From contig CAXSZX010000002.1 in the NCBI GenBank assembly GCA_964242115.1, positions 1 through 64,000 of the forward strand: a stretch of DNA of 64,000 nucleotides, in the 5' to 3' direction. Positions 26,503 through 37,113 of this stretch are shown here, one piece after another. How positions within the stretch are numbered: the stretch's first letter is position 1; each line of letters starts with the position of its first letter. The translations under genes and the position numbers were made by a program. The notes under the pieces are model-generated. The model was given only the letters and a program-made list of their open reading frames with translations, searched no databases and had not been told where the DNA came from. Source of the stretch: BOG-908 sp964242115. GTDB lineage: Bacteria; Pseudomonadota; Alphaproteobacteria; Acetobacterales; Acetobacteraceae.

Positions 26503-26901
26503 CTCTGGTCACGCAACGGCGACTTCCGGCTGTTCTGTCTTCTGCCGACACGAAGAAATTCAAACGCTCAGGTAAGTATCACGGGCGTTTTCAAGTAGGC
26601 GCTTACGCTGCGCAAGGCTTGCGAAATGAGAGGTGGTCGAACGACCGCTCGCCGCCAGAACAAACGTTAGTCCCGCTACCGAGCGCAACGAGATATGAAC
26701 TACGGAGAAGTTGAGCGACGGGTTTGGACCGCGGCGCGCTCGCCGCCCCGGAACGCTGAAGCTTTTGGGCAGTCGATCCGGATTTTCTTCGAGAACGGCC
26801 TGGATGCCGGCAAGCGGACCAGGGCAGTGTCGGAACACCGGAGCATGTTGTTGACGTCGCCAACTACACAGCTTTGCGCGACGTTTCGCTCTCTGAAGTC
26901 C
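26503..26901. other. ~400-base gap without a recognised gene
   Basis: Lies between the broken acyltransferase gene and element copy 10. Frames on both strands are short and lack motifs. Probably part of the degraded locus. No RNA or terminator recognised. Confidence 0.4.
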
Positions 26902-27036
26902 GGCAAGGCAAAGCCTGCCTTTTTGAAACAAAGCAGCAAAAAACTTTTGGGCCAGCTGTCGCGGTATTTGTCTGCAGCGCGCGCCCTGGGAAACAAAGTT
27001 TTTTGGTTCTTTTTTCAAAAAAGAACCGCTTGCTTT
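26902..27036 (+). repeat. AT-rich palindromic intergenic element, copy 10
   Basis: Left arm CTGCCTTTTTGAAACAAAGCAG with A6 CTTTTGG, core CAGCTGTCGCGGTA beside it, right arm canonical GGTTCTTTTTTCAAAAAAGAACCGCTTGC. Ends 27 bases before the 3' end of tRNA-Leu. Confidence 0.9.
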
Positions 27037-27062
27037 CTTAGTATGTCAGATGACCCACGCGA

Positions 27063-27143
27063 TGCCCGCCGCCGGACTTGAACCGGCACGCCCGAAAGCT
27101 GCGGATTTTAAGTCCGCTGCGTCTACCATTCCGCCAGGCGGGC
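27063..27143 (-). tRNA. tRNA-Leu (anticodon UAA)
   Basis: On the minus strand the acceptor stem GCCCGCC pairs with GGCGGGC. The D-arm is GGCGGAATGGTAGACGC, and anticodon stem GCGGA/TCCGC encloses loop CTTAAAA (anticodon TAA). A long variable arm follows (AGCTTTCGGGCGT), then the T-arm GCCGG TTCAAGT CCGGC and discriminator A at 27063. The long variable arm and anticodon fit leucine. CCA is not encoded. It lies downstream, in its own reading direction, of nothing closer than the PBP gene on the other strand, so it has its own promoter. Confidence 0.95.
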
Positions 27144-27257
27144 AGAAGGCCGCACCCTGCCAACGCGCCCACTGCCATGTCCAGCCCGGTTGCGCTACAT
27201 ACTAGGCAGAGCGCTGCAGTCACGCCCGCCCTGCACCGCGCCTAGCCTGGACACCGT

Positions 27258-29078
27258 ATGTATCGCGCGCCGGCCATTCCCCAGCCAAGCCAGCCCGCGG
27301 AGAGGCCCTGGCGCGTGCCGCCCGCAAAACGCCCTCGCAGGCTGCGCATGCCCTGGCGGGCGCTGCGCCTGGCGCTGATTGCCGCCATATGGCTGGGCGT
27401 GGCCGGCGCAATCGTGCTGGTCTGGTTCGCCCGCGACCTGCCGCGGCCGCAGGACGCACTCCTCGCCATGCGCCGCCCCAGCCTGGTCCTGCAGGACCGA
27501 AACGGCGCGACCATCGCCACCTACGGCGACGTCTTCGGCGAGGCGCTGCGCCTGCCGGATCTGCCGCGTTACCTGCCGCAAGCCGCCGTGGCGGTGGAGG
27601 ACCGCCGCTTCTGGGAGCATGGCGCCCTGGATCCGTGGGGCCTGCTGCGCGCCTTCGCGATCGACCTCCGCGCCGGCCGCGTGGTGCAGGGTGGCTCCAC
27701 CATCACCCAGCAGGTGGCCAAGACCTTGTTCCTCAGCAACGCGCGCACGCTGCGCCGCAAGGTGCAGGAGGCGCTGCTGACAATCTGGCTCACCCGCCAC
27801 TTCAGCAAGGCCGAGATCCTGGAGATCTGGCTGAACCGGGTCTACCTCGGCTCCGGCGCCTGGGGGGTGGACGCCGCAGCGCACCTGTATTTCGGCGTCT
27901 CCGCACGCCACCTCTCGCTGTGGCAATCGGCCGTGATCGCCGGCCTGCCGCGAGCACCCTCCCGCTTCAACCCGCGCGCCGACCCCGCCGCAGCCGCCGC
28001 CCGCGCCCGCGAGGTGCTCGCCGCAATGGTGCACACCGGCGACATCACCGCAGAGGCCGCCGCAGACGCGCAGGCGCAGATACGCTTCGCCCGCCCGCAA
28101 GGCGGCGGCTGGTTTGCCGACTGGGCCGCCTTACAAGCCGAAAAGCTGGTTCCGCCGGGTGCGGACGCGGTGCTGCGGGCCACGTTGGACAGTCGGCTGC
28201 AGACGCTCGCCGAGACCCGGCTTGCCGCGCTACTGGACGGTCCCGGCCACCGCGCCGCCGCCAGCCAGGGCGCCGTGGTCGTGCTGGACTCGGCCAGCGG
28301 CGCCGTGCGCGCCCTGGTCGGCGGGCGCACCTACGGCGCCGGCGCCTACGACCGGGCAACGCTGGCGCGGCGGCAGCCCGGATCCTCCTTCAAGCCGTTC
28401 GTCTGGCTCGCCGCACTCGAGCACGGTATGCGCCCGGACGACACCGTGCTGGACGCACCCTTGCGCATCGGCAACTGGAGCCCGCAGGATTTCGAACCTG
28501 GCTGGCGCGGCGAAGTGACCCTGCAGCAAGCCTTGGCCCTAAGCCTGAACACTGCCAGCGTGCGGCTGATGCAGGATTCTGGCGGTCCGCCCGCAGTGGC
28601 CAGCGCCGCCCACCGGCTCGGCATCGCCGACAAGCTGCCCGAGGTGCCGGCGCTCGCACTCGGCACCGGCGAGGTCGGCCTTTTGGAGATGACCACCGCC
28701 TACGCCACCTTCTTCAACGGCGGCAAACGCGTCACCCCGCACGGCATCGAGGGCGCTACCATCGACCGCACGCCGACCGCCCTGCCCGCGCCCGACATTC
28801 GCGCCGTGGTGAACCCGGACATCGCCGAGATGATGGCACGCATGATGGCCGCGGTGGTGTGCTGCGGCACCGGACGGGCTGCGGCGCTGCCGGGGCAGAC
28901 GGTGGCTGGCAAGACGGGAACCACACAGGACAACCGCGACGCGTGGTTCATCGGCGCGGTGGACGGGCGGGTCGTCGGCGTGTGGATCGGCAACGATGAC
29001 GACACGCCGATGCGCGGGGTGATGGGGGGCGGGTTGCCGGCAGTGCTGTTCAGGCAAATCGTAGACGGAGTGAGGTAA
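27258..29078 (+). CDS. Class A penicillin-binding protein (PBP1A-type transglycosylase/transpeptidase)
   Basis: 606 residues, shorter than E. coli PBP1a (850). A basic cytoplasmic tail is followed by one TM helix (LRLALIAAIWLGVAGAIVLVWF, ~residues 37-58). The GT51 glycosyltransferase domain has the catalytic EDRRFWEHGALDPWG near 114 and GGSTITQQVAKTLF near 150. The transpeptidase domain has SSFK (serine ~375), SLN and KTGTT (~551). It polymerises and cross-links peptidoglycan in the periplasm. No OB-like insertion is apparent, which explains the shorter length. An element copy follows the TAA directly. Confidence 0.93.
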   Translation: MYRAPAIPQPSQPAERPWRVPPAKRPRRLRMPWRALRLALIAAIWLGVAGAIVLVWFARDLPRPQDALLAMRRPSLVLQDRNGATIATYGDVFGEALRLPDLPRYLPQAAVAVEDRRFWEHGALDPWGLLRAFAIDLRAGRVVQGGSTITQQVAKTLFLSNARTLRRKVQEALLTIWLTRHFSKAEILEIWLNRVYLGSGAWGVDAAAHLYFGVSARHLSLWQSAVIAGLPRAPSRFNPRADPAAAAARAREVLAAMVHTGDITAEAAADAQAQIRFARPQGGGWFADWAALQAEKLVPPGADAVLRATLDSRLQTLAETRLAALLDGPGHRAAASQGAVVVLDSASGAVRALVGGRTYGAGAYDRATLARRQPGSSFKPFVWLAALEHGMRPDDTVLDAPLRIGNWSPQDFEPGWRGEVTLQQALALSLNTASVRLMQDSGGPPAVASAAHRLGIADKLPEVPALALGTGEVGLLEMTTAYATFFNGGKRVTPHGIEGATIDRTPTALPAPDIRAVVNPDIAEMMARMMAAVVCCGTGRAAALPGQTVAGKTGTTQDNRDAWFIGAVDGRVVGVWIGNDDDTPMRGVMGGGLPAVLFRQIVDGVR

Positions 29079-29190
29079 GCTTCTTCGAGAAAAGACGCAA
29101 AGCTGTTGCGAGCGCTGTCGCGGTATCTCCGAAATCGGGTTGCCAGGAGACAAAAGCTTTTTGGTGCTTTTCTTCAAAAAAGAGCTGCCT
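29079..29190 (+). repeat. AT-rich palindromic intergenic element, copy 11
   Basis: Short copy: left arm reduced (GCTTCTTCGAGAAAAGACGC), core GCGCTGTCGCGGTA, right arm AAAAGCTTTTTGGTGC...AAAGAGCTGCC. It sits between two convergent stop codons (29076-29078 and 29196-29198), with each TAA within 6 bases of an arm. Confidence 0.88.
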
Positions 29191-29195
29191 GGTTC

Positions 29196-30167
29196 TTACG
29201 CTACGTCCTTCTCGAACCTTCCCGCCTGCTTGCCCGCATGCACCTCCGCACGAAGCCTCTCGATCAGCGCGTGCAGATCCTTGATCGCCCTGTTCTGTTC
29301 GGCCACGCTCAACGGCAGCAGCGCCGCGTCGCGCAGGAACGGCAGCACCGCGCGCTCGCACCCCAGCACGGTGGCTGCCTGCTCGATCAGCTTCGCATCA
29401 AAACGATCGGACGTGGCGCCGATCTGGCGGAACATCTCGGCAGCCAGCTCCGGCACCGGCTCCGCCGCACCCAGCGCGTCGTGGCGCAAACCCTCGTCGA
29501 CCACAGACACGAGCTCGGCCCGCGGCGGCAGGCCAACCGCCTGCGCCAGCCGCGCGATGCTGGCCTCGGGTGCGGTGAACCAATCCTCGTAGCGCACCAC
29601 GCAGACGCGCGCGCGACCCACCCCGGCCACCGCTTGCGCGTTGTAGACCAGCCAGCGATAGGCGGCCTGGTCGCCGGCCAGGCGGTCGCGCGCGGTGATG
29701 CTGCGGGCCACCTGCGCGGGGTCGCGCACACAGAAGACGTAGACGGGCTCGGCGCCCAGCCTGTCGAGCAAGGTCGGCCACATCGGCAGCAGGCGTGCGG
29801 TGCGCGGGTCTTTGAAGCCGAACAGCCGGTCCGCGGACATGGTCTTTTCGACATAGGTCGCGATCGTCTCGCTGATCGGCGCCACGCGCGGGTCGGTCCA
29901 CCATTGGTCCGGCAGCGCCAAATGATGGGTCGGCGCGTTCCAGGCGCGGCCGAACAGGGCGAGCACCTCGTCGTGCAGGTCGTTGATGCGCGGGCGTTCC
30001 CAGTGGCCGCGCGCGTTCTCCGCACTCAGCCACTGCGCCTCGGCCATGTCCACGCCGAGTTCCTGCAGCATGTTGGCGCACAGCGAGGTGCCGCTTCGGT
30101 GCATGCCGAGCACCATGACGATGCGGCGCCGCGGTGGCACCGTCACTGTCTTCGCGCGTATCGCCAA
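29196..30167 (-). CDS. Sulfotransferase-family protein, last gene of the psp operon
   Basis: 323 residues. RRRIVMVLGMHRSGTSLCANML at residues 13-34 is the PAPS 5'-phosphosulfate loop typical of bacterial sulfotransferases (GMHRSGTS). FGFKDPRTARLLPMW and CVRDPAQVARSI near 145 match the 3'-phosphate-binding region (RDP...S). The substrate is unknown; relatives often modify glycans or lipids. It starts 3 bases after the pspC stop on the same strand, so it is almost certainly expressed with the psp genes, which is unusual. No signal peptide; the C-terminal 60 residues form a likely coiled coil. Confidence 0.88.
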   Translation of the reverse strand: MAIRAKTVTVPPRRRIVMVLGMHRSGTSLCANMLQELGVDMAEAQWLSAENARGHWERPRINDLHDEVLALFGRAWNAPTHHLALPDQWWTDPRVAPISETIATYVEKTMSADRLFGFKDPRTARLLPMWPTLLDRLGAEPVYVFCVRDPAQVARSITARDRLAGDQAAYRWLVYNAQAVAGVGRARVCVVRYEDWFTAPEASIARLAQAVGLPPRAELVSVVDEGLRHDALGAAEPVPELAAEMFRQIGATSDRFDAKLIEQAATVLGCERAVLPFLRDAALLPLSVAEQNRAIKDLHALIERLRAEVHAGKQAGRFEKDVA

Positions 30168-30170
30168 GGC

Positions 30171-30560
30171 TCAGCGGCGCTCCAGGTCCCGGAACGCGCG
30201 GCGCAGGTCGCTCTCCTGCAGGCTCGCGCGCTCCAAGTCGGCCAGCCGGGCGTCCAGCGCGCTGAACCGGTCCCGCACGACGCCGGGCGGCGGGGACTCG
30301 GTGCTGAATTCGTCGGGCGCCGAGCCCACGCGGGTGCGGCCGCACAGCAGCTTGGCGAGCACCACGTAGGCGATTACCGCGAGCAGCCAGTGCATCAGGC
30401 CGAACATCAGGAACGCGGCGCGCGGCATCCAGGCCGGAACGCCGGCGCGCTCCGCGATGCGCGCGCAGACGCCCTTGATCAATCCTGTGTCCCGCACAGC
30501 GTAGTCCTGCAGGCGTGACTGCCAGCTCGGCTGCCGCTCGGACCGCATCGACGTACTCAT
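30171..30560 (-). CDS. pspC: Phage shock protein C (PspC-domain membrane protein)
   Basis: 129 residues. The PspC domain DTGLIKGVCARIAERAGVPAWMPRAAFLMF then GLMHWLLAVIAYVVLAKLL contains an amphipathic segment and a TM helix. A charged C-terminal tail ending LRRAFRDLERR is likely coiled-coil. In the psp system PspC and PspB sense inner-membrane stress and release PspA from PspF. Its ATG overlaps the pspB stop by four bases (ATGA), which indicates translational coupling. Length and order match other proteobacterial psp operons. Confidence 0.92.
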   Translation of the reverse strand: MSTSMRSERQPSWQSRLQDYAVRDTGLIKGVCARIAERAGVPAWMPRAAFLMFGLMHWLLAVIAYVVLAKLLCGRTRVGSAPDEFSTESPPPGVVRDRFSALDARLADLERASLQESDLRRAFRDLERR

Positions 30561-30898
30561 CGCACCCCTCCCCTACGCCAGCCCGGCACCTCGGTGTCCA
30601 GCACCGCTTCCAGATAACCGATGCGTTCTTCCATCTTTCGTGCCGTCGCCCATAGCTCGCGCATCGCCGGCTGATCCGCAGGTGCTGCCGCTTGCAATGC
30701 GCGTGCCTTGCTGCGGTAATGCAGAAAAATCGGCAGCGCCACGCAGATCAGCAACGCGGCCACCACGATCACCATCGCAGTGAAGTCGCTGACGTGGTCG
30801 TGGGGCTGCAGCACCGCCAATCTTGCCAACTCGTTCAACGAATCCATGCTCGGGATTGGCGAAATCGGCGGCACGGGCGGGATCGTGAAGGTCGACAT
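30557..30898 (-). CDS. pspB: Phage shock protein B (PspB)
   Basis: 113 residues, longer than E. coli PspB (74) because of a ~35-residue Pro/Ile-rich N-terminal extension. The core has one TM helix (FTAMVIVVAALLICVALPIFL) followed by HYRSKARAL and a C-terminal ARKMEERIGYLEAVLDTEVPGWR segment that matches the PspB ending (ERI..LE.IL....P.W). It works with PspC as the membrane sensor. Starts 12 bases after pspA and overlaps pspC. A start nearer the TM (MDSLNELARL, 30847) would give a classical-size protein. Confidence 0.9.
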   Translation of the reverse strand: MSTFTIPPVPPISPIPSMDSLNELARLAVLQPHDHVSDFTAMVIVVAALLICVALPIFLHYRSKARALQAAAPADQPAMRELWATARKMEERIGYLEAVLDTEVPGWRRGGVR

Positions 30899-30910
30899 GA
30901 TGAGCTCGCT

Positions 30911-31618
30911 TCACCCTTCCGTCTTGGTGTCCGTCTTGGCTTGCATCCGGTTGCCCAGACGCGCCTTGAGCGCCTCCAGCTCGTCGTTCATGCCGGCGTC
31001 GGCAGCAAGCGTCGCCAGCTCGTCTTCCAAGGTCGGCTGGCGATTAGGTGCCCGGCCGAGGTCGTAAGCTTCCACGCGTCCCTCCATGTGGTCGAGCTGA
31101 CGCTCAGCCGTCTCGAAGCGCAGGAACGCATCGTTGATGCGCTCGTCGTGCAGCTTCTCGCGCACCTTGATGCGGTTGCCGGCCGTCGCTCGCCGCTGGG
31201 CGAAGCTCGCCTCGCGCGCCTTGGCGTCGGCCAGCTTGGTCTGCAGCTTGGTGATGTCCTCGTTCTGCTGGGCCAGGGCTGCCACCAGCTGGGCCACCTG
31301 CTTCTCCACCGACGCACGTGCCTGGGCGCGGTGGCTGCGGGCGAGCAGGGCGCCACGGGCGAGGTCTTCGCGGCCGCGGGTCAGCGCCAGCTCGGCCTTC
31401 TCCTGCCAGTCCTCTTCCTCGCGCTTGAGCGCCTCCAGCCGGCGCTCCATCTCGCGTCGCTCGGCGATGCTGCGCACGGCCGAGGAGCGCACCTCGACCA
31501 GTGTGTCCTCCATCTCCTGGATGATCAGGCGGATGATCTTCTCCGGGTCCTCGGCACTGGCCAGCAGGGCGTTGAGGTTGGAGTTCACGATGTCAGCAAG
31601 GCGGGAAAAGATGCCCAT
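30911..31618 (-). CDS. pspA: Phage shock protein A (PspA/IM30)
   Basis: 235 residues, family length ~222. MGIFSRLADIVNSNLNALLASAEDPEKI is the membrane-inserting amphipathic helix and start of the PspA fold, followed by near-continuous coiled coil (LIIQEMEDTLVEVRSSAVRS; ERRLEALKREEEDWQEKAEL). PspA binds and inhibits PspF in the cytosol and forms scaffolds on damaged inner membrane. The start is ATG 31618 at the invariant MGIFSR; an upstream in-frame extension is unconserved. Second gene after the sigma-54-type promoter. Confidence 0.96.
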   Translation of the reverse strand: MGIFSRLADIVNSNLNALLASAEDPEKIIRLIIQEMEDTLVEVRSSAVRSIAERREMERRLEALKREEEDWQEKAELALTRGREDLARGALLARSHRAQARASVEKQVAQLVAALAQQNEDITKLQTKLADAKAREASFAQRRATAGNRIKVREKLHDERINDAFLRFETAERQLDHMEGRVEAYDLGRAPNRQPTLEDELATLAADAGMNDELEALKARLGNRMQAKTDTKTEG

Positions 31619-31654
31619 GGCCGGGTTCCTTGAGTAGACGCGATGATGCCGCAA

Positions 31655-31861
31655 TCAGACGTAGACGAACAGGTAGGCCAGCGCGCCGAACGGGATGGCG
31701 GCCAGCGCCAGGCGGGAGGCGGCACCGACCACGGCGGCGAGGCGCGGCGCCTGCTCGTGGCGAGCCTGAAGCTCGGCCAGGTGGCCGGCGAAGGACTTGC
31801 GCGGCGAACGCTCGGCGGCGTAGCTGGCGAAGCTGTGGGTGTTCATGCTGATCGTCGTCAT
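31655..31861 (-). CDS. Small membrane protein, first gene of the psp operon
   Basis: 68 residues. The polar N-terminal half has TISMNTHSFASYAAERSPRK; the C-terminal half is one hydrophobic helix (AVVGAASRLALAAIPFGALAYLFVYV). It is preceded by CAGGAGAT with about 7 bases to the ATG, and lies directly behind the sigma-54-type promoter and 36 bases before pspA. That makes it a real gene rather than a chance ORF. I do not recognise the family; it is not PspD by sequence. It may be an extra membrane partner of PspB/C. Confidence 0.75.
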   Translation of the reverse strand: MTTISMNTHSFASYAAERSPRKSFAGHLAELQARHEQAPRLAAVVGAASRLALAAIPFGALAYLFVYV

Positions 31862-31910
31862 GGCGGTATCTCCTGTTGATCGGTCGGCCTCGGTGGCCTG
31901 TCCTCATGAT

Positions 31911-31927
31911 TGCAGGCGCCGTGCCAA
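31911..31927 (-). promoter_or_regulatory. Sigma-54-type promoter of the psp operon
   Basis: Minus strand reads TTGGCACG GCGC CTGCA, against the consensus TTGGCACG N4 TTGCA; only one base differs, and the GG and GC are correctly spaced. It lies 50 bases before the first psp gene. Upstream, AAGCGCTT (31934-31941) and A/T-rich bases could hold PspF sites. Confidence 0.85.
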
Positions 31928-31994
31928 CCCTTTAAGCGCTTGCAAACAAACGATTTTCTGATCTCCTTGCGAGGAGGGCGGCGGCCGGGATAGG

Positions 31995-33098
<1,104 letters not shown>

Positions 33099-33270
33099 AG
33101 AAAGCAGTTCTTTTTTGTTGAAAACCAGAACCGAAACACTTTTGTCTCTGGTGGGCGCGCCGTGTGGAAGCGTGGTGACCTGTCCGACAGCGGCGTCGAC
33201 ACCTCTCAAGAAATGACCGCGACAGCGGAAATAAGCTTTTTGGTTCTTTTTTTCAAAAAAGAACTGCTTT
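33099..33270 (-). repeat. AT-rich palindromic intergenic element, copy 12 (long)
   Basis: Left arm AAAGCAGTTCTTTTTTGTTG with CAGAACCGAAACACTTTTGTC; right arm canonical. The core is duplicated: CCGACAGCGGCG near 33184 and CCGCGACAGCGG near 33218. Begins 1 base after the pspF stop and ends ~10 bases before the next ATG. Confidence 0.9.
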
Positions 33271-33280
33271 CCTGCTTGCC

Positions 33281-33604
33281 ATGACCGAAGACGGCTTCCG
33301 GCAGCTCGCCCTGGCACTTCCCGAAGCGCAGGAGGGCGCGCACATGAACCACCCCGACTTCCGCGTGCGGGGCGGAGTGTTCGCCACCCTCTGGCAGGCG
33401 CGCGGCGTGGTGGTGCTCACCCCTGAGCAGCAGGCCATGCTGGTCGCTGCCGAGCCAACGATGTTCGCGCCGGTGCCGGGCGGCTGGGGACGCAACGGTG
33501 CGACCAACGTGATGCTGGCCGACGCCGATCCGGCCAGCGTCCGCAGCGCGCTCATGATGGCGTGGCGGCACAAGGCGACGTGCTCGCTCGCCTCACCGCC
33601 TTGA
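33281..33604 (+). CDS. MmcQ/YjbR-family protein
   Basis: 107 residues. FRQLALALPEAQEGAHMNHPDFRVRGGVFATLW followed by RGVVVLTPEQQAMLVAAEP and VRSALMMAWRHKA matches the MmcQ/YjbR fold (FR.lal.lPea.e..h...p.FrV.gk.Fatl). This CyaY-like DNA-binding fold is widespread, with no settled cellular role. Starts ATG 33281, about 10 bases beyond the element; no ribosome-binding site other than the element tail is seen. Ends 90 bases before mdh. Confidence 0.88.
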   Translation: MTEDGFRQLALALPEAQEGAHMNHPDFRVRGGVFATLWQARGVVVLTPEQQAMLVAAEPTMFAPVPGGWGRNGATNVMLADADPASVRSALMMAWRHKATCSLASPP

Positions 33605-33694
33605 GCGTGCCTGGGTCGGCGCCGGCGGCGCTTGAAGACCCCTATCCTTTGGTCTAGCACCCGCGGCAATCCCACCCCCACCGCAAGGACCACT

Positions 33695-34651
33695 ATGGCC
33701 CGCAACAAGATCGCGCTGATCGGCGCCGGCAACATCGGCGGCACGCTCGCCCACCTGGTCGGACTCAAGGAGCTGGGCGACGTCGTCCTGTTCGACGTGT
33801 TCGGCGGGGTCGCCGCCGGCAAGGCGCTGGACCTGATGCAGTCCGGCAGCGTCGACCTGTTCGACAGCCACATGACCGGCGGCAGCGACTACGCCGCCAT
33901 CGCAGGCTCGGACGTGGTGATCGTCACCGCGGGCTTCCCCCGCATGCCCGGCATGAGCCGCGACGACCTGCTGGCCAAGAACGCCGGCGTGATCAACCAG
34001 GTGGCCGACGGCATCAAGGCGCACTGCCCGGACGCGTTCGTCATCGTCATCACCAACCCGCTGGACGTGATGGTCTGGCAGCTCCAGCAGCGCAGCGGCC
34101 TGCCCGCCAACAAGGTCGTCGGCATGGCCGGCGTGCTGGACAGCGCCCGCTTCAAGCTGTTCCTCGCCCACGAGTTCAACGTCAGCGTGGAGGACGTGAC
34201 CGCCTTCGTCCTGGGCGGCCACGGGGACACCATGGTGCCGCTGACCCGCTACTCCACGGTGGCCGGCATCCCCATCCCCGACCTGATCGAGATGGGCTGG
34301 ACGACGCAGGACAAGATCGACGCGATCTGCTCGCGGACGGCCAATGGCGGCGGCGAGATAGTCAAGCTGCTGGAGAAGGGCAGCGCGTTCTACGCGCCTG
34401 CGGCGTCGGCCATCGCGATGGCGGAAAGCTACCTGCTGGACAAGAAGCGGGTGTTGCCGTGCGCGGCGCTGCTTTCCGGCCAGTATGGTTTGCACGACCT
34501 GTATATAGGCGTGCCGGTGGTGATCGGCGCCGGCGGTGTGGAGCGCATCGTCGAGATCAAGCTGGACAGCGCAGAGCAGGCGGCGTTCGACAAGAGCTGC
34601 GACGCGGTGCGCAAGCTGATCGAGGATTTCAAGAAGATAGAAGCGAAGTAA
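33695..34651 (+). CDS. mdh: Malate dehydrogenase
   Basis: 318 residues, the normal size of the LDH-like MDH of alphaproteobacteria. KIALIGAGNIGGTLAHLV at residues 5-22 binds NAD, VLFDVFGG ends strand 2, AGFPRMPGMSRDDLL is the mobile loop with substrate Arg residues, and VLGGHGDTMVPL (~172) carries the catalytic His. It interconverts malate and oxaloacetate in the TCA cycle. ATG 33695 follows AAGGA at 33685; the longer frame upstream is unconserved. It precedes sucCD and sucAB-lpd, giving a TCA-cycle block. Confidence 0.97.
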   Translation: MARNKIALIGAGNIGGTLAHLVGLKELGDVVLFDVFGGVAAGKALDLMQSGSVDLFDSHMTGGSDYAAIAGSDVVIVTAGFPRMPGMSRDDLLAKNAGVINQVADGIKAHCPDAFVIVITNPLDVMVWQLQQRSGLPANKVVGMAGVLDSARFKLFLAHEFNVSVEDVTAFVLGGHGDTMVPLTRYSTVAGIPIPDLIEMGWTTQDKIDAICSRTANGGGEIVKLLEKGSAFYAPAASAIAMAESYLLDKKRVLPCAALLSGQYGLHDLYIGVPVVIGAGGVERIVEIKLDSAEQAAFDKSCDAVRKLIEDFKKIEAK

Positions 34652-34775
34652 GCCTTCTTTTCTGAAGAAAAGAAGCAAAAGACTTTTGCTTCCGCTGTCG
34701 CGGTTTTATCCGGCGAGCGCACGACAGCGTAGACAAAAGTTTTTTCGTTCTTTTTTTCAAAAAAGAACTGCTTTC
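34652..34775 (+). repeat. AT-rich palindromic intergenic element, copy 13
   Basis: Starts directly after the mdh TAA (TAAGCCTTCTTTTCTGAAG). Left arm C-type, right arm G-type. Core CCGCTGTCGCGG beside the left arm, with an extra ACGACAGCG beside the right. Ends ~20 bases before sucC. Confidence 0.92.
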
Positions 34776-34794
34776 TTTCTTGGGGTGCATCAAG

Positions 34795-35990
<1,196 letters not shown>

Positions 35991-35991
<1 letters not shown>

Positions 35992-36866
35992 TGGCCGTCC
36001 TGGTCGACAAGCAGACCACCGTCATCACCCAGGGGTTCACCGGCGCGCAGGGCACCTTCCACTCCGAGCAGGCGATCGCCTACGGCACCAAGGTGGTCGG
36101 CGGCGTCACCCCGGGCAAAGGCGGCACCACCCACCTGGACCTGCCGGTGTTCGACACGGTGGCCGAGGCCCGCCAGGCCACGGGCGCCACGGCGACCGCC
36201 ATCTACGTGCCGCCGCCGTTCGCCGCCGACGCCATTCTCGAGGCCATCGAGGCCGGCATGGAGCTGATCGTGACCATCACCGAGGGCATCCCGGTGCTGG
36301 ACATGGTGCGGGTCAAGCGTGCGCTGTCAGGCACGAAGTCGGTGCTGGTCGGGCCCAACTGCCCGGGCGTGATCACGCCGGACGCCTGCAAGATCGGCAT
36401 CATGCCCGGCCACATCCACCGCCGCGGCAAGGTGGGCATCGTCAGCCGCTCCGGCACGCTGACCTACGAGGCGGTGGCGCAGACCACGGCTGCGGGGCTC
36501 GGCCAGTCCACCTGCGTGGGCATCGGTGGCGACCCGGTAAAGGGGCTCGACTTCATCGAGGTGCTGGAGATGTTCCTGGCCGACCCGGAAACCGAAAGCA
36601 TCATCATGATCGGCGAGATCGGCGGTGCCAGCGAGATCCACGCGGCCGAGTTCCTGGCGCGCGAGAAGTCGGCCAAGCCGGTGGTGGGCTTCATTGCCGG
36701 CAGCACGGCGCCGCCGGGGCGGCGCATGGGGCACGCGGGTGCCGTGATCAGCGGGGGGCGCGACACCGCGGCGGCAAAGTTCGAGGCGATGCGCAGCGCG
36801 GGGATCCACGTGGCGGAGAGCCCTTCGGCGCTGGGGAGCACGATGGTCAAGGCGCTAAAAAGATAA
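35991..36866 (+). CDS. sucD: Succinyl-CoA synthetase alpha subunit
   Basis: 291 residues, standard. The CoA-binding Rossmann part begins MAVLVDKQTTVITQGFTGAQGTFHSEQAIAYGTKVVGGVTPGKGG in segments typical of the family. GPNCPGVITPDACKIGIMPG and GIVSRSGTLTYEA follow, and GRRMGHAGAVISGG contains the phosphorylated active-site His. Starts within the sucC stop (TGATG), so the two subunits are translationally coupled. An element copy follows the TAA directly. Confidence 0.98.
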
Positions 36867-36996
36867 GCAAGCGCTTCTTTCGAGAAAAAGAAGCAAAGAG
36901 CTTTTGCTTCCACTGTCGCAGTGTCGCCGGAAGCCCACGCGACGGGCGGACGCGAAAGTTTTTTGGTTCCTGTTTTCAAAAAAGCACCGCTTTCTT
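36867..36996 (+). repeat. AT-rich palindromic intergenic element, copy 14
   Basis: Begins within the sucD stop context (TAAGCAAGCGCTTCTTTCG). Left arm C-type, right arm TTTTTTGGTTCCTGTTTTCA then AAAAGCACCGC. The core is diverged but symmetric (CACTGTCGCAGTG). Lies in the ~250-base gap before sucA. Confidence 0.88.
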
Positions 36997-37113
36997 CAGC
37001 CATGTCCCTGACACAGTGCTGCCGCTTCCTCAAAAGCCACAGCCTGCACCCATTTTTGCCACACCAGGCGCGCTAGACTGACGCCGCTCGAGATCTACAG
37101 GAGACCACGGCCG

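Noticed and set aside
27258..29078. Plus-strand 536-residue frame starting at 27389
   Set aside because: It is a frame-shifted shadow of the PBP gene; only the 27258 frame has the GT51 and transpeptidase motifs.
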